From contig JACTVT010000019.1 of the NCBI GenBank assembly GCA_014465955.1, forward strand, positions 1-39,375: DNA of 39,375 bases, read 5' to 3'. This DNA comes from Eubacterium sp. Its GTDB lineage: Bacteria; Bacillota; Clostridia; Oscillospirales; Acutalibacteraceae. How positions within the stretch are numbered: position 1 is the first letter of the stretch; each line of letters starts with the position of its first letter. Both the position numbers and the translations under genes were made by a program. The notes under the pieces were generated by a model. That model was not told the origin of the DNA. It saw nothing but the letters and a program-made list of their open reading frames with translations, and did no database searches. This document shows, in pieces, positions 1 to 9,170 of the stretch.

Positions 1-127
1 ACAGAATGAGCGTTACTCGGCGTATCTTATTAATTGTAAAAATGAATATATTATATATGTAGTGTTTTTATTTTAACATCTTTTGCATTAATTGAAAAGA
101 TATATTTTATTAATTTTAGGTGAAATT

Positions 128-805
128 ATGATTTATATAACAGGTGACACACACGGAGATATTTCCTGTTTCAAAAATCCAAAACTGAAAAAACTCGGTG
201 AAAAAGACATTCTTATTATCTGCGGTGATTTCGGCTTTTTATGGGACCCCAAAAGTGAAAAAGAAAAGAAAAATTTAGAAATTTTAAAAAAGAAAAAATA
301 TACAATCTGCTTTATTGACGGCTGCCACGAAAACTATGATATGCTGGGCAGTTACACGCCTTACAGATGGAAAGGCGGCAACACACATAAAATTGCAGAC
401 AATATCTTTCATCTTATGCGCGGTGAGATTTTTACATTTGAAAACAAATCATTTTTTGTTTTAGGCGGCGGCGAAAGCGAAGACCGTGATATGCGTGAAG
501 AAGGCATTTCGTGGTGGAAAGAAGAAATGCCCGGCGAAGAGGAAATCAAAAATGCCGAAGAAAATCTGATGGCGGCAGAAAAGCAGGTTAATTATATTCT
601 GACTTATGAAGCACCTGCCATTGCCAAAGACTTTCTTAAGCTTCACACTAACCAGTATGTTAATATATCACCTCTCAATACCTATCTTCAGGTGCTCACA
701 AAAGATATTGATTATTATCACTGGTATTTCGGTTCACTGCACACTGACCTTGAAATCAGCAAAAAAATGACTGCCGTTTTCAGCAAAATACACGAAATTA
801 AATAG
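128..805 (+). CDS. Metallophosphoesterase-family protein with altered metal-site residues
   Basis: This 225-residue protein belongs to the calcineurin-like phosphoesterase fold. GDTHGD (residues 6-11) and CGDFGFLWD near residue 32 are the first two metal-binding motifs of the family. The ATG at 128 was chosen over an upstream in-frame codon at 92 because TTAGGTGA lies just before it and the motif then starts at residue 6. Compared with close relatives as I remember them, three ligand positions are changed: GCHEN replaces GNHEN, TYEAP replaces a TH-type motif, and FGSLHTD replaces FGHxHxD. It is either a divergent subfamily or a catalytically weak binding protein. It is monocistronic and ends in a strong terminator. 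The fold is fairly sure; the substrate is unknown. Confidence 0.8.
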   Translation: MIYITGDTHGDISCFKNPKLKKLGEKDILIICGDFGFLWDPKSEKEKKNLEILKKKKYTICFIDGCHENYDMLGSYTPYRWKGGNTHKIADNIFHLMRGEIFTFENKSFFVLGGGESEDRDMREEGISWWKEEMPGEEEIKNAEENLMAAEKQVNYILTYEAPAIAKDFLKLHTNQYVNISPLNTYLQVLTKDIDYYHWYFGSLHTDLEISKKMTAVFSKIHEIK

Positions 806-818
806 CAAATATACAGCA

Positions 819-859
819 AAAAGCACTGAAGAAATTTAAAATTTCCGCAGTGCTTTTTT
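819..859. terminator. Bidirectional Rho-independent terminator
   Basis: AAAAGCACTG (819-828) pairs with CAGTGCTTTT (848-857), and an inner GAAATTT/AAATTTC pair extends the hairpin. T-runs are present on both strands, so it can end both the phosphoesterase gene and the convergent DUF5054 operon. Confidence 0.85.
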
Positions 860-936
860 CATAATTATTAAAAAAATACTCGCCGAACAGCCAAAAAAAC
901 AAAACCTTAATTATTAAACATTCGATATATCCTGTT

Positions 937-2964
937 TTACTTTGATATTTCAAATAAAAACCGAGCATTATCCTCATACCAGAGAGGAAAATTTGTACCC
1001 CACACATTATTATACAAAACATATGTGATACCGTCTGTTTCTGCACTTTCAAACTTATTATCAAACTGAAGAATTTTGCCTCTGCCGATTGAAACAAGCG
1101 GTGAATGATGATTTATAATTCTGTAATTCCGATTATCACACGCCAACTCTGTACCGAAAACGGCATGCAGATTTCTTCCGCCTTTTGAGGCAACGGATTT
1201 AGGATCAATTTCATCAGAAATCTTTATAAGATTAATATTATTATTTGACGGGAAAAGATGCATATAAACAGCCTCGGTAAGCCTATTGGCATCTTTGCCG
1301 AACCACGATACATCTATTTTTACACCGTTTTCATTAAGCGTATAAATAATCTGTATCAATCTCGGTGCGCCGAGTTCCTCGCAAAGCCGTTTTTCGCATT
1401 TCAGATGAACAATAACCTGATTACCGTCACGCACGGCTCTGTCAGCAAAATATTCAAACCTGCCTGCAGGATACTTATCGTTTTCATATTTGAGCATCGG
1501 TCTTGCAAAGTCAGGAATTGCCCAGACTGCCGTTTGTTCAAGATTTCTTGAATAATGATTTAACCAATAATTATAATCATCATCGGAAAACGAAAAATAC
1601 TCCATAACAGGCTCGTCATTTTCACGGATAATTTCATCATCACCGAAAGCAAGATAACCTATGCCGCCTTTTTTATTAAGTTTAAATTTCCAGCCGCCGC
1701 ATTCAACGGTTTCAAATTCGGAAATGCCCTCAGGTAATTGCATAGGCGCAGCGGGAATCAGCGCAGACAGTGCCTTGTCTGCCGCCGCTTTATGCTCGTC
1801 ACTCAAATGTGAAAGTGCGAGATCAATATAATCTCTCTGCTCCTGCCAACTTTTTTCAATATTTTTATAAGAACCGGGCTGATAAGAACCAAACATCCTA
1901 TTGAACGCCACAATAAAATTATGTGGAAATCCGCGGAAAAGATGCTTGATTTTCACTTTATCCGCACTTCTTGCCGCCTTAAAATCTTTTTTCAGATAAT
2001 GGTCATAATCAGCAAAATGCATTTTTGAATCCATACCGCAGGTGTGCTCGGCAATACAAATCAGGGCATCTGAAAATCCAATATACTCCTCACTGTATCT
2101 CTGCATACTGCCGTCGTTTAACCACTCACGCTTCAAACGCATAAGTTCACGCAGTGAGGCCGATTTATACGGGTCTGTCGCCGCACCGTGAATCCACGTG
2201 TCTCCGATTTCACCCTCATAAACAGGAAGTTTGTCTTTATACTGCCATATAACATCAGCAAAATCATCCATAGTTCCTGCCGTAACTTCATAATCAGAAA
2301 ACTGTGACTGAATTTTATTGAACTTATTCATAACTTTTTCAGGTGACGGTGCACCGTGATTATCAAGTGTATGATCAAAGTAAAGAACTTCATCCATAAA
2401 ATCGCTTTTGAACGCTCCGCCGTAATCGCCCGAATAAACTACCACCACTTCACTGTCGCCGTTTTTCCACAAAAAGCATTCAGGTACTTCCGGTATTGCA
2501 GATGCGCCGTTAACGCCGATATGCAAAAGTTTAATTCCGTGCTTTGCAAGCAGTTTTACAATGCCTTTTGTATGGCCCGGAACATCTGTCATTTTAGCGG
2601 CAATTGTTTTTCTACCCCTTATTTTATCAAGTTCATCTACAATAGACAAACCATAATCAAACGTATCATAATCAAGCAGTTCCGAATGTGTTGTAAACGG
2701 CATTGCGTGCGGCGCAATATTTCCGTTTTTAATAGCATTTATTAATTTTTCTTTGTGCATATCGTCTGCATTGTGCAGCATTTCCTTTAACAGCCATGAA
2801 CCAGTTGTCCATACAAAATATTTTTTATCGGGTTTATTTACTTTTTCCGCAAGACTGATTGCATCGGGTATAAAAGTATTGAGATACTTCTGTTTTATAT
2901 TACCTGCATAATCAGTAAATCCTAAATCAAGATGCGTTTTTGATACAACAAATACTTTTTTCAT
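937..2964 (-). CDS. DUF5054-type glycoside hydrolase (GH38-like)
   Basis: This 675-residue protein begins with a motif, KTHLDLGFTDYA (about residues 8-19), that resembles the GH38 alpha-mannosidase H-x-D metal motif in the form found in DUF5054 proteins. FVWTTGSWLLKEML follows near residue 50. There is no signal peptide, so it should be cytoplasmic. The start ATG at 2964 lies 7 nt after the stop of the transporter gene, with GGGAG upstream; a longer reading from 3003 would overlap that gene and add an unrelated tail. It is the last gene of a ROK regulator, sugar symporter, hydrolase operon, so it probably processes the imported glycoside. Family assignment is from memory of the N-terminal motifs; the sugar is unknown. 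Confidence 0.75.
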   Translation of the reverse strand: MKKVFVVSKTHLDLGFTDYAGNIKQKYLNTFIPDAISLAEKVNKPDKKYFVWTTGSWLLKEMLHNADDMHKEKLINAIKNGNIAPHAMPFTTHSELLDYDTFDYGLSIVDELDKIRGRKTIAAKMTDVPGHTKGIVKLLAKHGIKLLHIGVNGASAIPEVPECFLWKNGDSEVVVVYSGDYGGAFKSDFMDEVLYFDHTLDNHGAPSPEKVMNKFNKIQSQFSDYEVTAGTMDDFADVIWQYKDKLPVYEGEIGDTWIHGAATDPYKSASLRELMRLKREWLNDGSMQRYSEEYIGFSDALICIAEHTCGMDSKMHFADYDHYLKKDFKAARSADKVKIKHLFRGFPHNFIVAFNRMFGSYQPGSYKNIEKSWQEQRDYIDLALSHLSDEHKAAADKALSALIPAAPMQLPEGISEFETVECGGWKFKLNKKGGIGYLAFGDDEIIRENDEPVMEYFSFSDDDYNYWLNHYSRNLEQTAVWAIPDFARPMLKYENDKYPAGRFEYFADRAVRDGNQVIVHLKCEKRLCEELGAPRLIQIIYTLNENGVKIDVSWFGKDANRLTEAVYMHLFPSNNNINLIKISDEIDPKSVASKGGRNLHAVFGTELACDNRNYRIINHHSPLVSIGRGKILQFDNKFESAETDGITYVLYNNVWGTNFPLWYEDNARFLFEISK

Positions 2965-2971
2965 ATTTTTC

Positions 2972-4531
2972 TCAAACTCCCTGCTGACTTGCTGCAAGTG
3001 CATTCAATTCTTCAATTTCTCTTCTTTCTTTTTCCTCACGGAAAGCCTTTAACTTTCCTTCCTGTGCCTTTTCGTCAAATTTATAAAACAGCATAGGAAT
3101 AACCTGAAGTATAAGACCAACTGCACCGAAAGCAGTAAGCATAAAGAAAATAACGTTAAGAAGTGTTGTATAATTAACGTCACCTACGATTGCAGCCTTT
3201 GTAGTGCTTTCAATAAGCGGCTTCGCAAGGTTGTTTGTTATTTTGGACATAACATCGGCATCATAACCGAAATTATCAACAACGGCAAGCATAAGCACAT
3301 TGCCGACTGCAATTGCTATTTTATTTAAAAGACTTCTGAAAGAGAATACGGTTCCCTCCAGTCTTCTGCCTGTTTTCATTTCAATATCATCAATAACATC
3401 CGAGAACATTGCCGCAAACAATACGGTCATAATACCAATCGGGAAGTTTGTGAAAAATCTTAAAATTGTATATGTAACAGCACCTGCAACAGTGTTATAA
3501 GGAATAATCCATACACCGATTACAAAGCAGGCAATATCTGCAATAATACCGAAAACAGATGTACCTATCAACAAGGTCTTTTTATCCATCTTTTTAAGGA
3601 ATACGGGAACAAGAGCCATTGACAGCATATAGGATATACCGCTGCCAACCTGAAGAAGAGGCGTAAGCAGTCCTTCACTTGTGAGTTGAATATCAAGACC
3701 TATTGTATTTTTAATCCATGCGCAGAGTTCATCTATCGGAATAACGCCTGCGCAGTTCCATTTTGCAAAATAAGGAAGGAACATTGCGCCCATATTTACA
3801 AGAGCCGAAAAGAAAAATGCTACAACAAGACATATAAACTTTTTATCTTTAAACACAATTCTTAAACCGTCAATATATTTTTCCTTTTTAGGAGGAATAT
3901 ACACCTTTTCCTTTATACCGAAAGAAGCGAAAACCATAGGTATACCGCCAAGCACGGCAAAAATAAGAGCCGAACTGAAATAACCCATACTTTGATTTTC
4001 TCTTCCCCATAAGCCTGCGATTGTAAAGAACAGCAGTGACGGCAGAACCGAACCGAGCGAACCGATTATATTGCTGAATGAAAGTGCTTTAACTCTCTTT
4101 TTATCCTCAGGGAATACAAGCGGAGCAAGTCCCTGAAAAGGAATGTCAAGCGCAGTATAAACAGTATAGTAAATAAGATAGGCAATGATAGCATAAATAA
4201 AATTGCCTTTCTGACCGAAATTAACAGGCGCAAAAAGCAGTGCCGTTGCTAAAATTACAGGTGCCGTCATCCATAATATATACGGACGGCATTTACCCAT
4301 TTTAGTATGTGTTTTATCTACAATCATACCCATTAACGGGTCATTTACTGCGTCCCAGATTCTTGTGGCAGACAATATGATACTTGTCATTGCAAGCGAC
4401 AGACCGAGAACATCCGTAAAATAAAGATTAAGCGCAGTTGCCATAATTCCGTAAATGGTGCTTGTACCGAACGGAATCAAGGAAAACGCGAGTATCTCTT
4501 TTGTTGTTTTATCTTTTAATGATACACTCAT
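2972..4531 (-). CDS. GPH-family sugar:cation symporter (MFS)
   Basis: This 519-residue protein has about twelve hydrophobic segments. The N-terminal region (KEILAFSLIPFGTSTIYGIM) and the loop with RIWDAVNDPLMGMIVDKTHTKMGK are typical of the glycoside-pentoside-hexuronide family (MelB/XynP-like). The Asp residues of the WDAVNDP helix correspond to the cation-binding helix of MelB. The start ATG overlaps the stop of the ROK regulator in an ATGA arrangement and is preceded by GAGGA. The C-terminus ends in a charged cytoplasmic tail. It probably imports the glycoside handled by the downstream DUF5054 protein; the substrate cannot be read from sequence. Confidence 0.88.
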   Translation of the reverse strand: MSVSLKDKTTKEILAFSLIPFGTSTIYGIMATALNLYFTDVLGLSLAMTSIILSATRIWDAVNDPLMGMIVDKTHTKMGKCRPYILWMTAPVILATALLFAPVNFGQKGNFIYAIIAYLIYYTVYTALDIPFQGLAPLVFPEDKKRVKALSFSNIIGSLGSVLPSLLFFTIAGLWGRENQSMGYFSSALIFAVLGGIPMVFASFGIKEKVYIPPKKEKYIDGLRIVFKDKKFICLVVAFFFSALVNMGAMFLPYFAKWNCAGVIPIDELCAWIKNTIGLDIQLTSEGLLTPLLQVGSGISYMLSMALVPVFLKKMDKKTLLIGTSVFGIIADIACFVIGVWIIPYNTVAGAVTYTILRFFTNFPIGIMTVLFAAMFSDVIDDIEMKTGRRLEGTVFSFRSLLNKIAIAVGNVLMLAVVDNFGYDADVMSKITNNLAKPLIESTTKAAIVGDVNYTTLLNVIFFMLTAFGAVGLILQVIPMLFYKFDEKAQEGKLKAFREEKERREIEELNALAASQQGV

Positions 4532-5517
4532 TTTTCTTCCTCAACTTTCTTAAAATAACCATATTTATTAATCAATGCCAGCATGCCGTCAATTATGCTG
4601 TCTGCATAATCATCAGCAACTTCAAACCGCGGCACTGCATAATACGGCAGATTGTTAACTGCTGTGTCAAATATCTGCCGAAATTGATTCTGTTTATCAG
4701 ACTTATAAAAAACAATCACCTCCGGATTTAAAAATATAATTGCATTTCTGACAATTTTTGCAGGATAAGATATACTCATTACATTTTTCTGAAAATCATT
4801 TATATATCCGACCTCACCTGCAAAGCCGGAACTACCTTCAAGCAAATGACCGTTTGCCATTTCACCAACGCCTATACCGTTATGACCAAACTGCATTGTA
4901 ACAATATTTTTACTGTTTTGCCTGCTCTCGGCGCTTTCGCCGATAACAGTAAGTTTCATATCATTCTGAACTATCGTATTCAGTTTATACTTACATTCCA
5001 AATCGGATTTCAAATCAAATCCATTCATATTCTGATTATAATACCAATCAAGAATTACGCCGTTTTTTACTACACACGGCAAAGACAGACAAATTGTACC
5101 TAAAGCATATTTGCTTTTAATTCTGTCTATATTTCTGTAAAGTGCAAAAAGAAATCTGTCCATTTCAAATATAACGGAATAACTCTCGGCACATTCAAAT
5201 TTATAATTGTAAATTTTAAAAAGCAATTCATTATTATCAATAATAATAAATAAAAAATATTGATATTTTTCATTGATAAGATACTGCTTAGCCTTTCGGC
5301 CGCCTGTAGATTCTGCAATATCTCCTTCAATAATCATTCCGAGTTCCATTGCCTGAAAAACGCATTTTTTTACAGTTGTTAAACCGCCGTCTGTATTTTC
5401 GGTAAGTTCTGCTAAACTGCATGCGCCTTTATTTCTGAGCACCTGCAAAACATCTGAAAGATTTTTATTTCTGATGTTTTTTAAAGTATCCTGTTCGACC
5501 AAATTCATCTCTCCCAT
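4528..5517 (-). CDS. ROK-family transcriptional regulator
   Basis: An N-terminal winged helix-turn-helix (about residues 18-75) is followed by a ROK/actin-like ATPase domain with FGHNGIGVGEMANGHLLEG and GFAGEVGYI near residues 210-235. The domain is short (329 residues) and lacks an obvious zinc-binding C-x-C cluster, so it may be a regulator without kinase activity. Three starts are possible: ATG 5517 (outermost, used here, no clear SD), ATG 5508, and TTG 5502, the last having GGGAGAG six bases upstream. It heads the operon with the symporter and DUF5054 hydrolase and probably controls it by binding the palindrome over its own promoter. Confidence 0.88.
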   Translation of the reverse strand: MGEMNLVEQDTLKNIRNKNLSDVLQVLRNKGACSLAELTENTDGGLTTVKKCVFQAMELGMIIEGDIAESTGGRKAKQYLINEKYQYFLFIIIDNNELLFKIYNYKFECAESYSVIFEMDRFLFALYRNIDRIKSKYALGTICLSLPCVVKNGVILDWYYNQNMNGFDLKSDLECKYKLNTIVQNDMKLTVIGESAESRQNSKNIVTMQFGHNGIGVGEMANGHLLEGSSGFAGEVGYINDFQKNVMSISYPAKIVRNAIIFLNPEVIVFYKSDKQNQFRQIFDTAVNNLPYYAVPRFEVADDYADSIIDGMLALINKYGYFKKVEEEK

Positions 5518-5573
5518 AACTTATAACACGGGGTGTTATAAGTTATTATACATTTCCGTATTATAATTGTCAA
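5516..5573 (-). promoter_or_regulatory. ROK operon promoter with palindromic operator
   Basis: On the minus strand a TTGACA box (5568-5573) and a TATAAT box (5545-5550) are separated by exactly 17 bp. A perfect inverted repeat follows, ATAACTTATAACAC and its complement around a 3-bp centre (5516-5546), covering the edge of the -10 box, the expected start site and the first codon. This is the layout of a repressor site for an autoregulated operon. Confidence 0.8.
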
Positions 5574-5597
5574 TATAAATATGATGTCATATTTATA

Positions 5598-5623
5598 GGG
5601 CACCATATTTGTCAATGGTGCCC
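5598..5623 (-). terminator. Probable terminator of rmuC
   Basis: GGGCACCAT and ATGGTGCCC form a perfect 9-bp stem with an 8-base loop just downstream of the rmuC stop codon. The following sequence is only AT-rich rather than a clean T-run, so strength is uncertain. Confidence 0.6.
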
Positions 5624-5640
5624 CGACAGCCATACTTTTA

Positions 5641-6861
5641 TTAATCCTCTATTCCAAGCAGATTATTTGCTTCATCATCTGTTTCAAGCAACTCCACTTT
5701 ACGCAGATTTTTCTGAATAATATCGTTTCTATGGTCGGCCTCATCAAGCACCTTGCCTGCCTCGTCAACCTTTTTGCGTGCTTTGGCAAGGAGTGTGCCG
5801 AATTTTTCATACTGCATTTTGGCGGCACCGAGTACCTTCCACACCTCATTAGCCTTTTTATTGATTGCCATCGTTCTGAATCCCATTGCAAGCGAATTCA
5901 GCAGTGCAGTAATTGTGCTCGGACCTGCAAGCATAATGCCCTCAGTCTGAAGTTTTTCTGCAATTCCGCTTTTGCTTGATGTAATTTCGGCATAAAGCCC
6001 CTCAGTTGCAAGATAAAGAATTGCAAACGGTGTGGTTTCGGGCGTGCTGATATAATTCTTGATTGACTTTGCCTCGTCCTTAACTCTCTGCTCAAGCGCC
6101 TTACGTGCCTTTTCAAGTTCTGCAAGATTGCCCTCTTCCGATGCAGTTGACAAACGGATATAGTCCTCCATCGGGAATTTTGAATCAATCGGAAGGTATG
6201 TAACACTGTCGTCCTCCTGATTAGGAATACGAACAGCAAACTCAACCAGTCCATTGTATTTAGGATTGGTTTTTACATTTCTTTCATACATATTCGGAAT
6301 GGTCTCATCAAGAATATTGCCGAGTTGCACTTCTGCCCAAGTGCCTCTTGCCTTAACATTTGTAAGCACCCTGTTAAGGTCTGTAACTTTATCCGTTACA
6401 CCTGCCGAAAGTTCTTTCATCTCGCCAAGGCTTTTATAAACATTCTGCAACTGCTCTGAAACCGTTTTAAACGAAGCATTAAGCCTTTGATTCAGCGTTT
6501 CAGCCAATTTTTCATCAACAGTTTTGCGCATAATCTCAAGTTTTTCTTCATTACTTTTCTGCATACTGCCTATTGCGTCACCGATTGATTTCGTCTGTCT
6601 TTCGGCATTTTCATTCAGCGTTTCAATCAATTTAATCTGCTGCTCATAATTCTTGTCGGTAAGACCCTTCATCTGGTCTGACAGGCGGATCATATTATCA
6701 GTAATCTGCTTTGAATTTATATCAATTTTCTGATCAAGCAGTGTGACGGAATCATCTTTCTTCGGCTTTCTTGCAATCAGCACGGCAAGAAGTGCAATAA
6801 TGATAACACAAAGTGCAATAATTACATAAATTAAAATATTAATTTTATCATAAATAAGCAT
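5641..6861 (-). CDS. rmuC: RmuC-family DNA recombination protein
   Basis: This 406-residue protein has one N-terminal membrane segment (about residues 9-29), a long coiled coil (about 45-170) and the RmuC nuclease-like domain, including RGTWAEVQLGNILDE near 172 and LPIDSKFPMEDY near 222. Length and domain order match the family. In E. coli RmuC limits rearrangements between inverted repeats; the biochemical role is poorly defined. The only good ATG is at 6861, without a clear ribosome binding site. It is transcribed alone, divergently from hisC. Confidence 0.92.
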   Translation of the reverse strand: MLIYDKINILIYVIIALCVIIIALLAVLIARKPKKDDSVTLLDQKIDINSKQITDNMIRLSDQMKGLTDKNYEQQIKLIETLNENAERQTKSIGDAIGSMQKSNEEKLEIMRKTVDEKLAETLNQRLNASFKTVSEQLQNVYKSLGEMKELSAGVTDKVTDLNRVLTNVKARGTWAEVQLGNILDETIPNMYERNVKTNPKYNGLVEFAVRIPNQEDDSVTYLPIDSKFPMEDYIRLSTASEEGNLAELEKARKALEQRVKDEAKSIKNYISTPETTPFAILYLATEGLYAEITSSKSGIAEKLQTEGIMLAGPSTITALLNSLAMGFRTMAINKKANEVWKVLGAAKMQYEKFGTLLAKARKKVDEAGKVLDEADHRNDIIQKNLRKVELLETDDEANNLLGIED

Positions 6862-6951
6862 CTAATACAACATTAATTTTATATGAGTACCAAAAACAGG
6901 ACTGTAACAGTCAAAAAAAAACAATCATTCAATACTCTCTCTTATTATATA

Positions 6952-6998
6952 TTGATTTTCACAATTTAATGTGCTAAAATATTATTCACACAGGAGAG
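6952..6998 (+). promoter_or_regulatory. hisC promoter and ribosome binding site
   Basis: TTGATT (6952-6957) and TAAAAT (6975-6980) are 17 bp apart, and AGGAGAG (6992-6998) lies six bases before the ATG at 7005. Confidence 0.65.
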
Positions 6999-7004
6999 AT
7001 AATT

Positions 7005-8066
7005 ATGGAAAACTGGAAAAATAATATAAGAAAAATTGACCCGTATGTACCGGGCGAACAAAGCAAAGACAAAGATATCGTAAAAATCAATGCAAACGAA
7101 AATTCTTATCCCCCGTCGCCCGAGGTTATAAAAACAATCAACGAATTCAACTGCAGTCAGTTACGTTTTTATCCCGATGCAAATGCTACTGTGTTCAAGC
7201 AGGCAATCGCTGATTTTTACAATGTTAAGGCTGAAAATGTGTTTATCGGCAACGGCTCTGACGATGTTATTGCACTTGCTTTTCAGGCGTTTTTCAACAG
7301 TGACAAACCGATTGCATACCCCGATATCACATACAGTTTCTATCCCGTATGGTGCGACCTTTTCGGTATTCCTTACAAAAATTATCCGCTTGATGACAAT
7401 TTCAGAATCAATGCCGAAGATTATAAAGAAAAAAACGGCGGTGTTGTAATTCCGAACCCGAATGCGCCTACATCTATAGGAGAAAGCACTGCTTTTGTTG
7501 AAAAAATTATGGAATATAATCAGGACAGCGTTGTTATCATTGACGAGGCGTATGTTGATTTCGGAGGCAGTTCTTCTGTTGAACTGACAAAAAAATATGA
7601 AAATCTGCTTGTGACGGGCACTTTTTCAAAAAGCCGAAGCCTTGCAGGGATGAGAATCGGCTATGCCATCGGCAGCAAATATTTAATCTCGGTGCTTGAG
7701 GCTGTTAAAAATTCATACAACAGTTACACTGTAAACAGTCTTTCAATGGCGGCAGGCACGGCGGCAATTAATGACAAAGAGTATTTTAAAGAAACAGTAT
7801 CAAAAATTATTGCTACAAGAGAGCGCGTAAAGAAAGAACTTGAAAGCCTCGGCTTTACCGTACTTCCGTCACAGACAAACTTCCTTTTTGCAACTAACAA
7901 CAGTATAAATATAAAGGATTATTTTGAATGGCTCAAAACACAGAAAGTATTCATCAGGTATTTCAATAAGCCACGTATTAATAATTATGTTCGCATCTCA
8001 ATCGGCACAGACGAAGAAATGGATATATTCCTCGAAAAAACAAAAGAGTATATAAATATGATATAA
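7005..8066 (+). CDS. hisC: Histidinol-phosphate aminotransferase-like PLP enzyme
   Basis: This 353-residue fold-type I aminotransferase would convert imidazole acetol phosphate and glutamate to histidinol phosphate in histidine synthesis. Visible motifs are NENSYPPSPEV near residue 25, NGSDD near 81, NPNAPTS near 150 (NPNNPTG in most homologues), DEAYVDF near 180, TFSKSRSLAGMRIGY with the PLP-binding Lys at about 209, and an Arg-rich C-terminal motif RYFNKPRINNYVRIS. No other his genes are nearby, so it may be a stand-alone paralogue acting on histidinol phosphate or another amino acid. It has its own promoter and terminator. Confidence 0.85.
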   Translation: MENWKNNIRKIDPYVPGEQSKDKDIVKINANENSYPPSPEVIKTINEFNCSQLRFYPDANATVFKQAIADFYNVKAENVFIGNGSDDVIALAFQAFFNSDKPIAYPDITYSFYPVWCDLFGIPYKNYPLDDNFRINAEDYKEKNGGVVIPNPNAPTSIGESTAFVEKIMEYNQDSVVIIDEAYVDFGGSSSVELTKKYENLLVTGTFSKSRSLAGMRIGYAIGSKYLISVLEAVKNSYNSYTVNSLSMAAGTAAINDKEYFKETVSKIIATRERVKKELESLGFTVLPSQTNFLFATNNSINIKDYFEWLKTQKVFIRYFNKPRINNYVRISIGTDEEMDIFLEKTKEYINMI

Positions 8067-8073
8067 ACAAAAA

Positions 8074-8094
8074 CGGCACGGTTAAACCGTGCCG
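8074..8094. terminator. Terminator shared by hisC and the PAP2 gene
   Basis: CGGCACGG and CCGTGCCG form a perfect 8-bp stem around a 5-base loop between two convergent genes. The minus-strand side has the better T-run (TTTTTGTTT). Confidence 0.8.
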
Positions 8095-8110
8095 TAATTT
8101 ATATATATAA

Positions 8111-9016
8111 TTATTCTTCAACGCCCGAGAGTTGTTTCCAGTGAATTTTGCAATATTCCTTACCGTCAATCGGCGGGTACTTTTCGTCGTCAACCCTTGC
8201 CTCGTTATAGCAATTATATTCACCTTCATATGCACAGCGGACTGCATCTTCGCCGCCCTCTGTCAATCCCGGGATAAATGAGCCAAGGAACACTGCACAG
8301 ACTGCAACTGCGATAACCGCAGCACCTGCTTTACCCTGACTCCACTGCATAAACTTAGGCTTGCCGAGGTCAATTTTATCAATAAACGTAAACGGCTTAA
8401 CCTTTTCAATAAGCATCATAGCAAGTTTCATAAGGAAATAACCGAGTGTGCCTGCAAGCACGCCGACAATCATTCCGCAAATAACATCGGTCGGATAATG
8501 AACCATAAGATAAATACGGCTGCCCATTACGCAGAGTGCAACCACAGGGAAAATCCATGCGATTTTCTTTTTATTATCACTTCTTAAAACAAGTGCCAGA
8601 GCCGTAGCGACCTCAAATGCGCCTGTTGTGTGACCGCTCGGGAATGAGTAGTCAGACTCGCTTAAAGCACCTGCAAAAGTGTACCAGCCCCAATAATCGG
8701 CATCACCCTGCAAAGTATTGTACGGTCTTATACGAAGTGCCATAGGCTTAACAATAACATTTGTTACAAGCGTGCCTATAACAATTGCAAAAGCCATTGC
8801 AAATCCGTATTTCCTTGTTTTTTTGAAAAACATCAACACGATTGAAATTACGGCAATCGGAATAATAAATGCCTCATCGCCGAAACTTGTAAAGAATTTT
8901 GCCACATATGTTAAAAATGTATTCTGAATTGAGCCGAAAAAGCGGAAGATTGACATATCAAAGCCGTAAAAGACTTTGTCAATCGTTTCGCCGAGCGTCA
9001 ACAAAACCATATCCAT
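8111..9016 (-). CDS. PAP2-superfamily membrane phosphatase with Cys/His C-terminal tail
   Basis: This 301-residue membrane protein carries the three PAP2 motifs: K-x-M-A-L-R-I-R-P near residue 90, PSGHT near 125 and SRIYLMVHYPTD near 165. These form the acid phosphatase site used on undecaprenyl pyrophosphate, phosphatidate or similar lipids. After the last membrane segment (about 235-255) there is a hydrophilic tail with Cys-x6-Cys and, further on, YCKIHW, a C-C-C-H set that could hold one zinc ion and is not part of the core family. GGAGG lies before the ATG at 9016. The fold is certain; the lipid substrate is not. Confidence 0.9.
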   Translation of the reverse strand: MDMVLLTLGETIDKVFYGFDMSIFRFFGSIQNTFLTYVAKFFTSFGDEAFIIPIAVISIVLMFFKKTRKYGFAMAFAIVIGTLVTNVIVKPMALRIRPYNTLQGDADYWGWYTFAGALSESDYSFPSGHTTGAFEVATALALVLRSDNKKKIAWIFPVVALCVMGSRIYLMVHYPTDVICGMIVGVLAGTLGYFLMKLAMMLIEKVKPFTFIDKIDLGKPKFMQWSQGKAGAAVIAVAVCAVFLGSFIPGLTEGGEDAVRCAYEGEYNCYNEARVDDEKYPPIDGKEYCKIHWKQLSGVEE

Positions 9017-9170
9017 AATGCAGACCTCCGTTCAAAAATTTATTACAAATATATAGTATCAAATGTTGGCATTTATTTCAAGAAAAATATTTGTTTTGTT
9101 ACACCTTATTAATATTGCTGAAATAATTATATGATACATTTCATAATAAAATAATAGCAAAGGAAAATAT

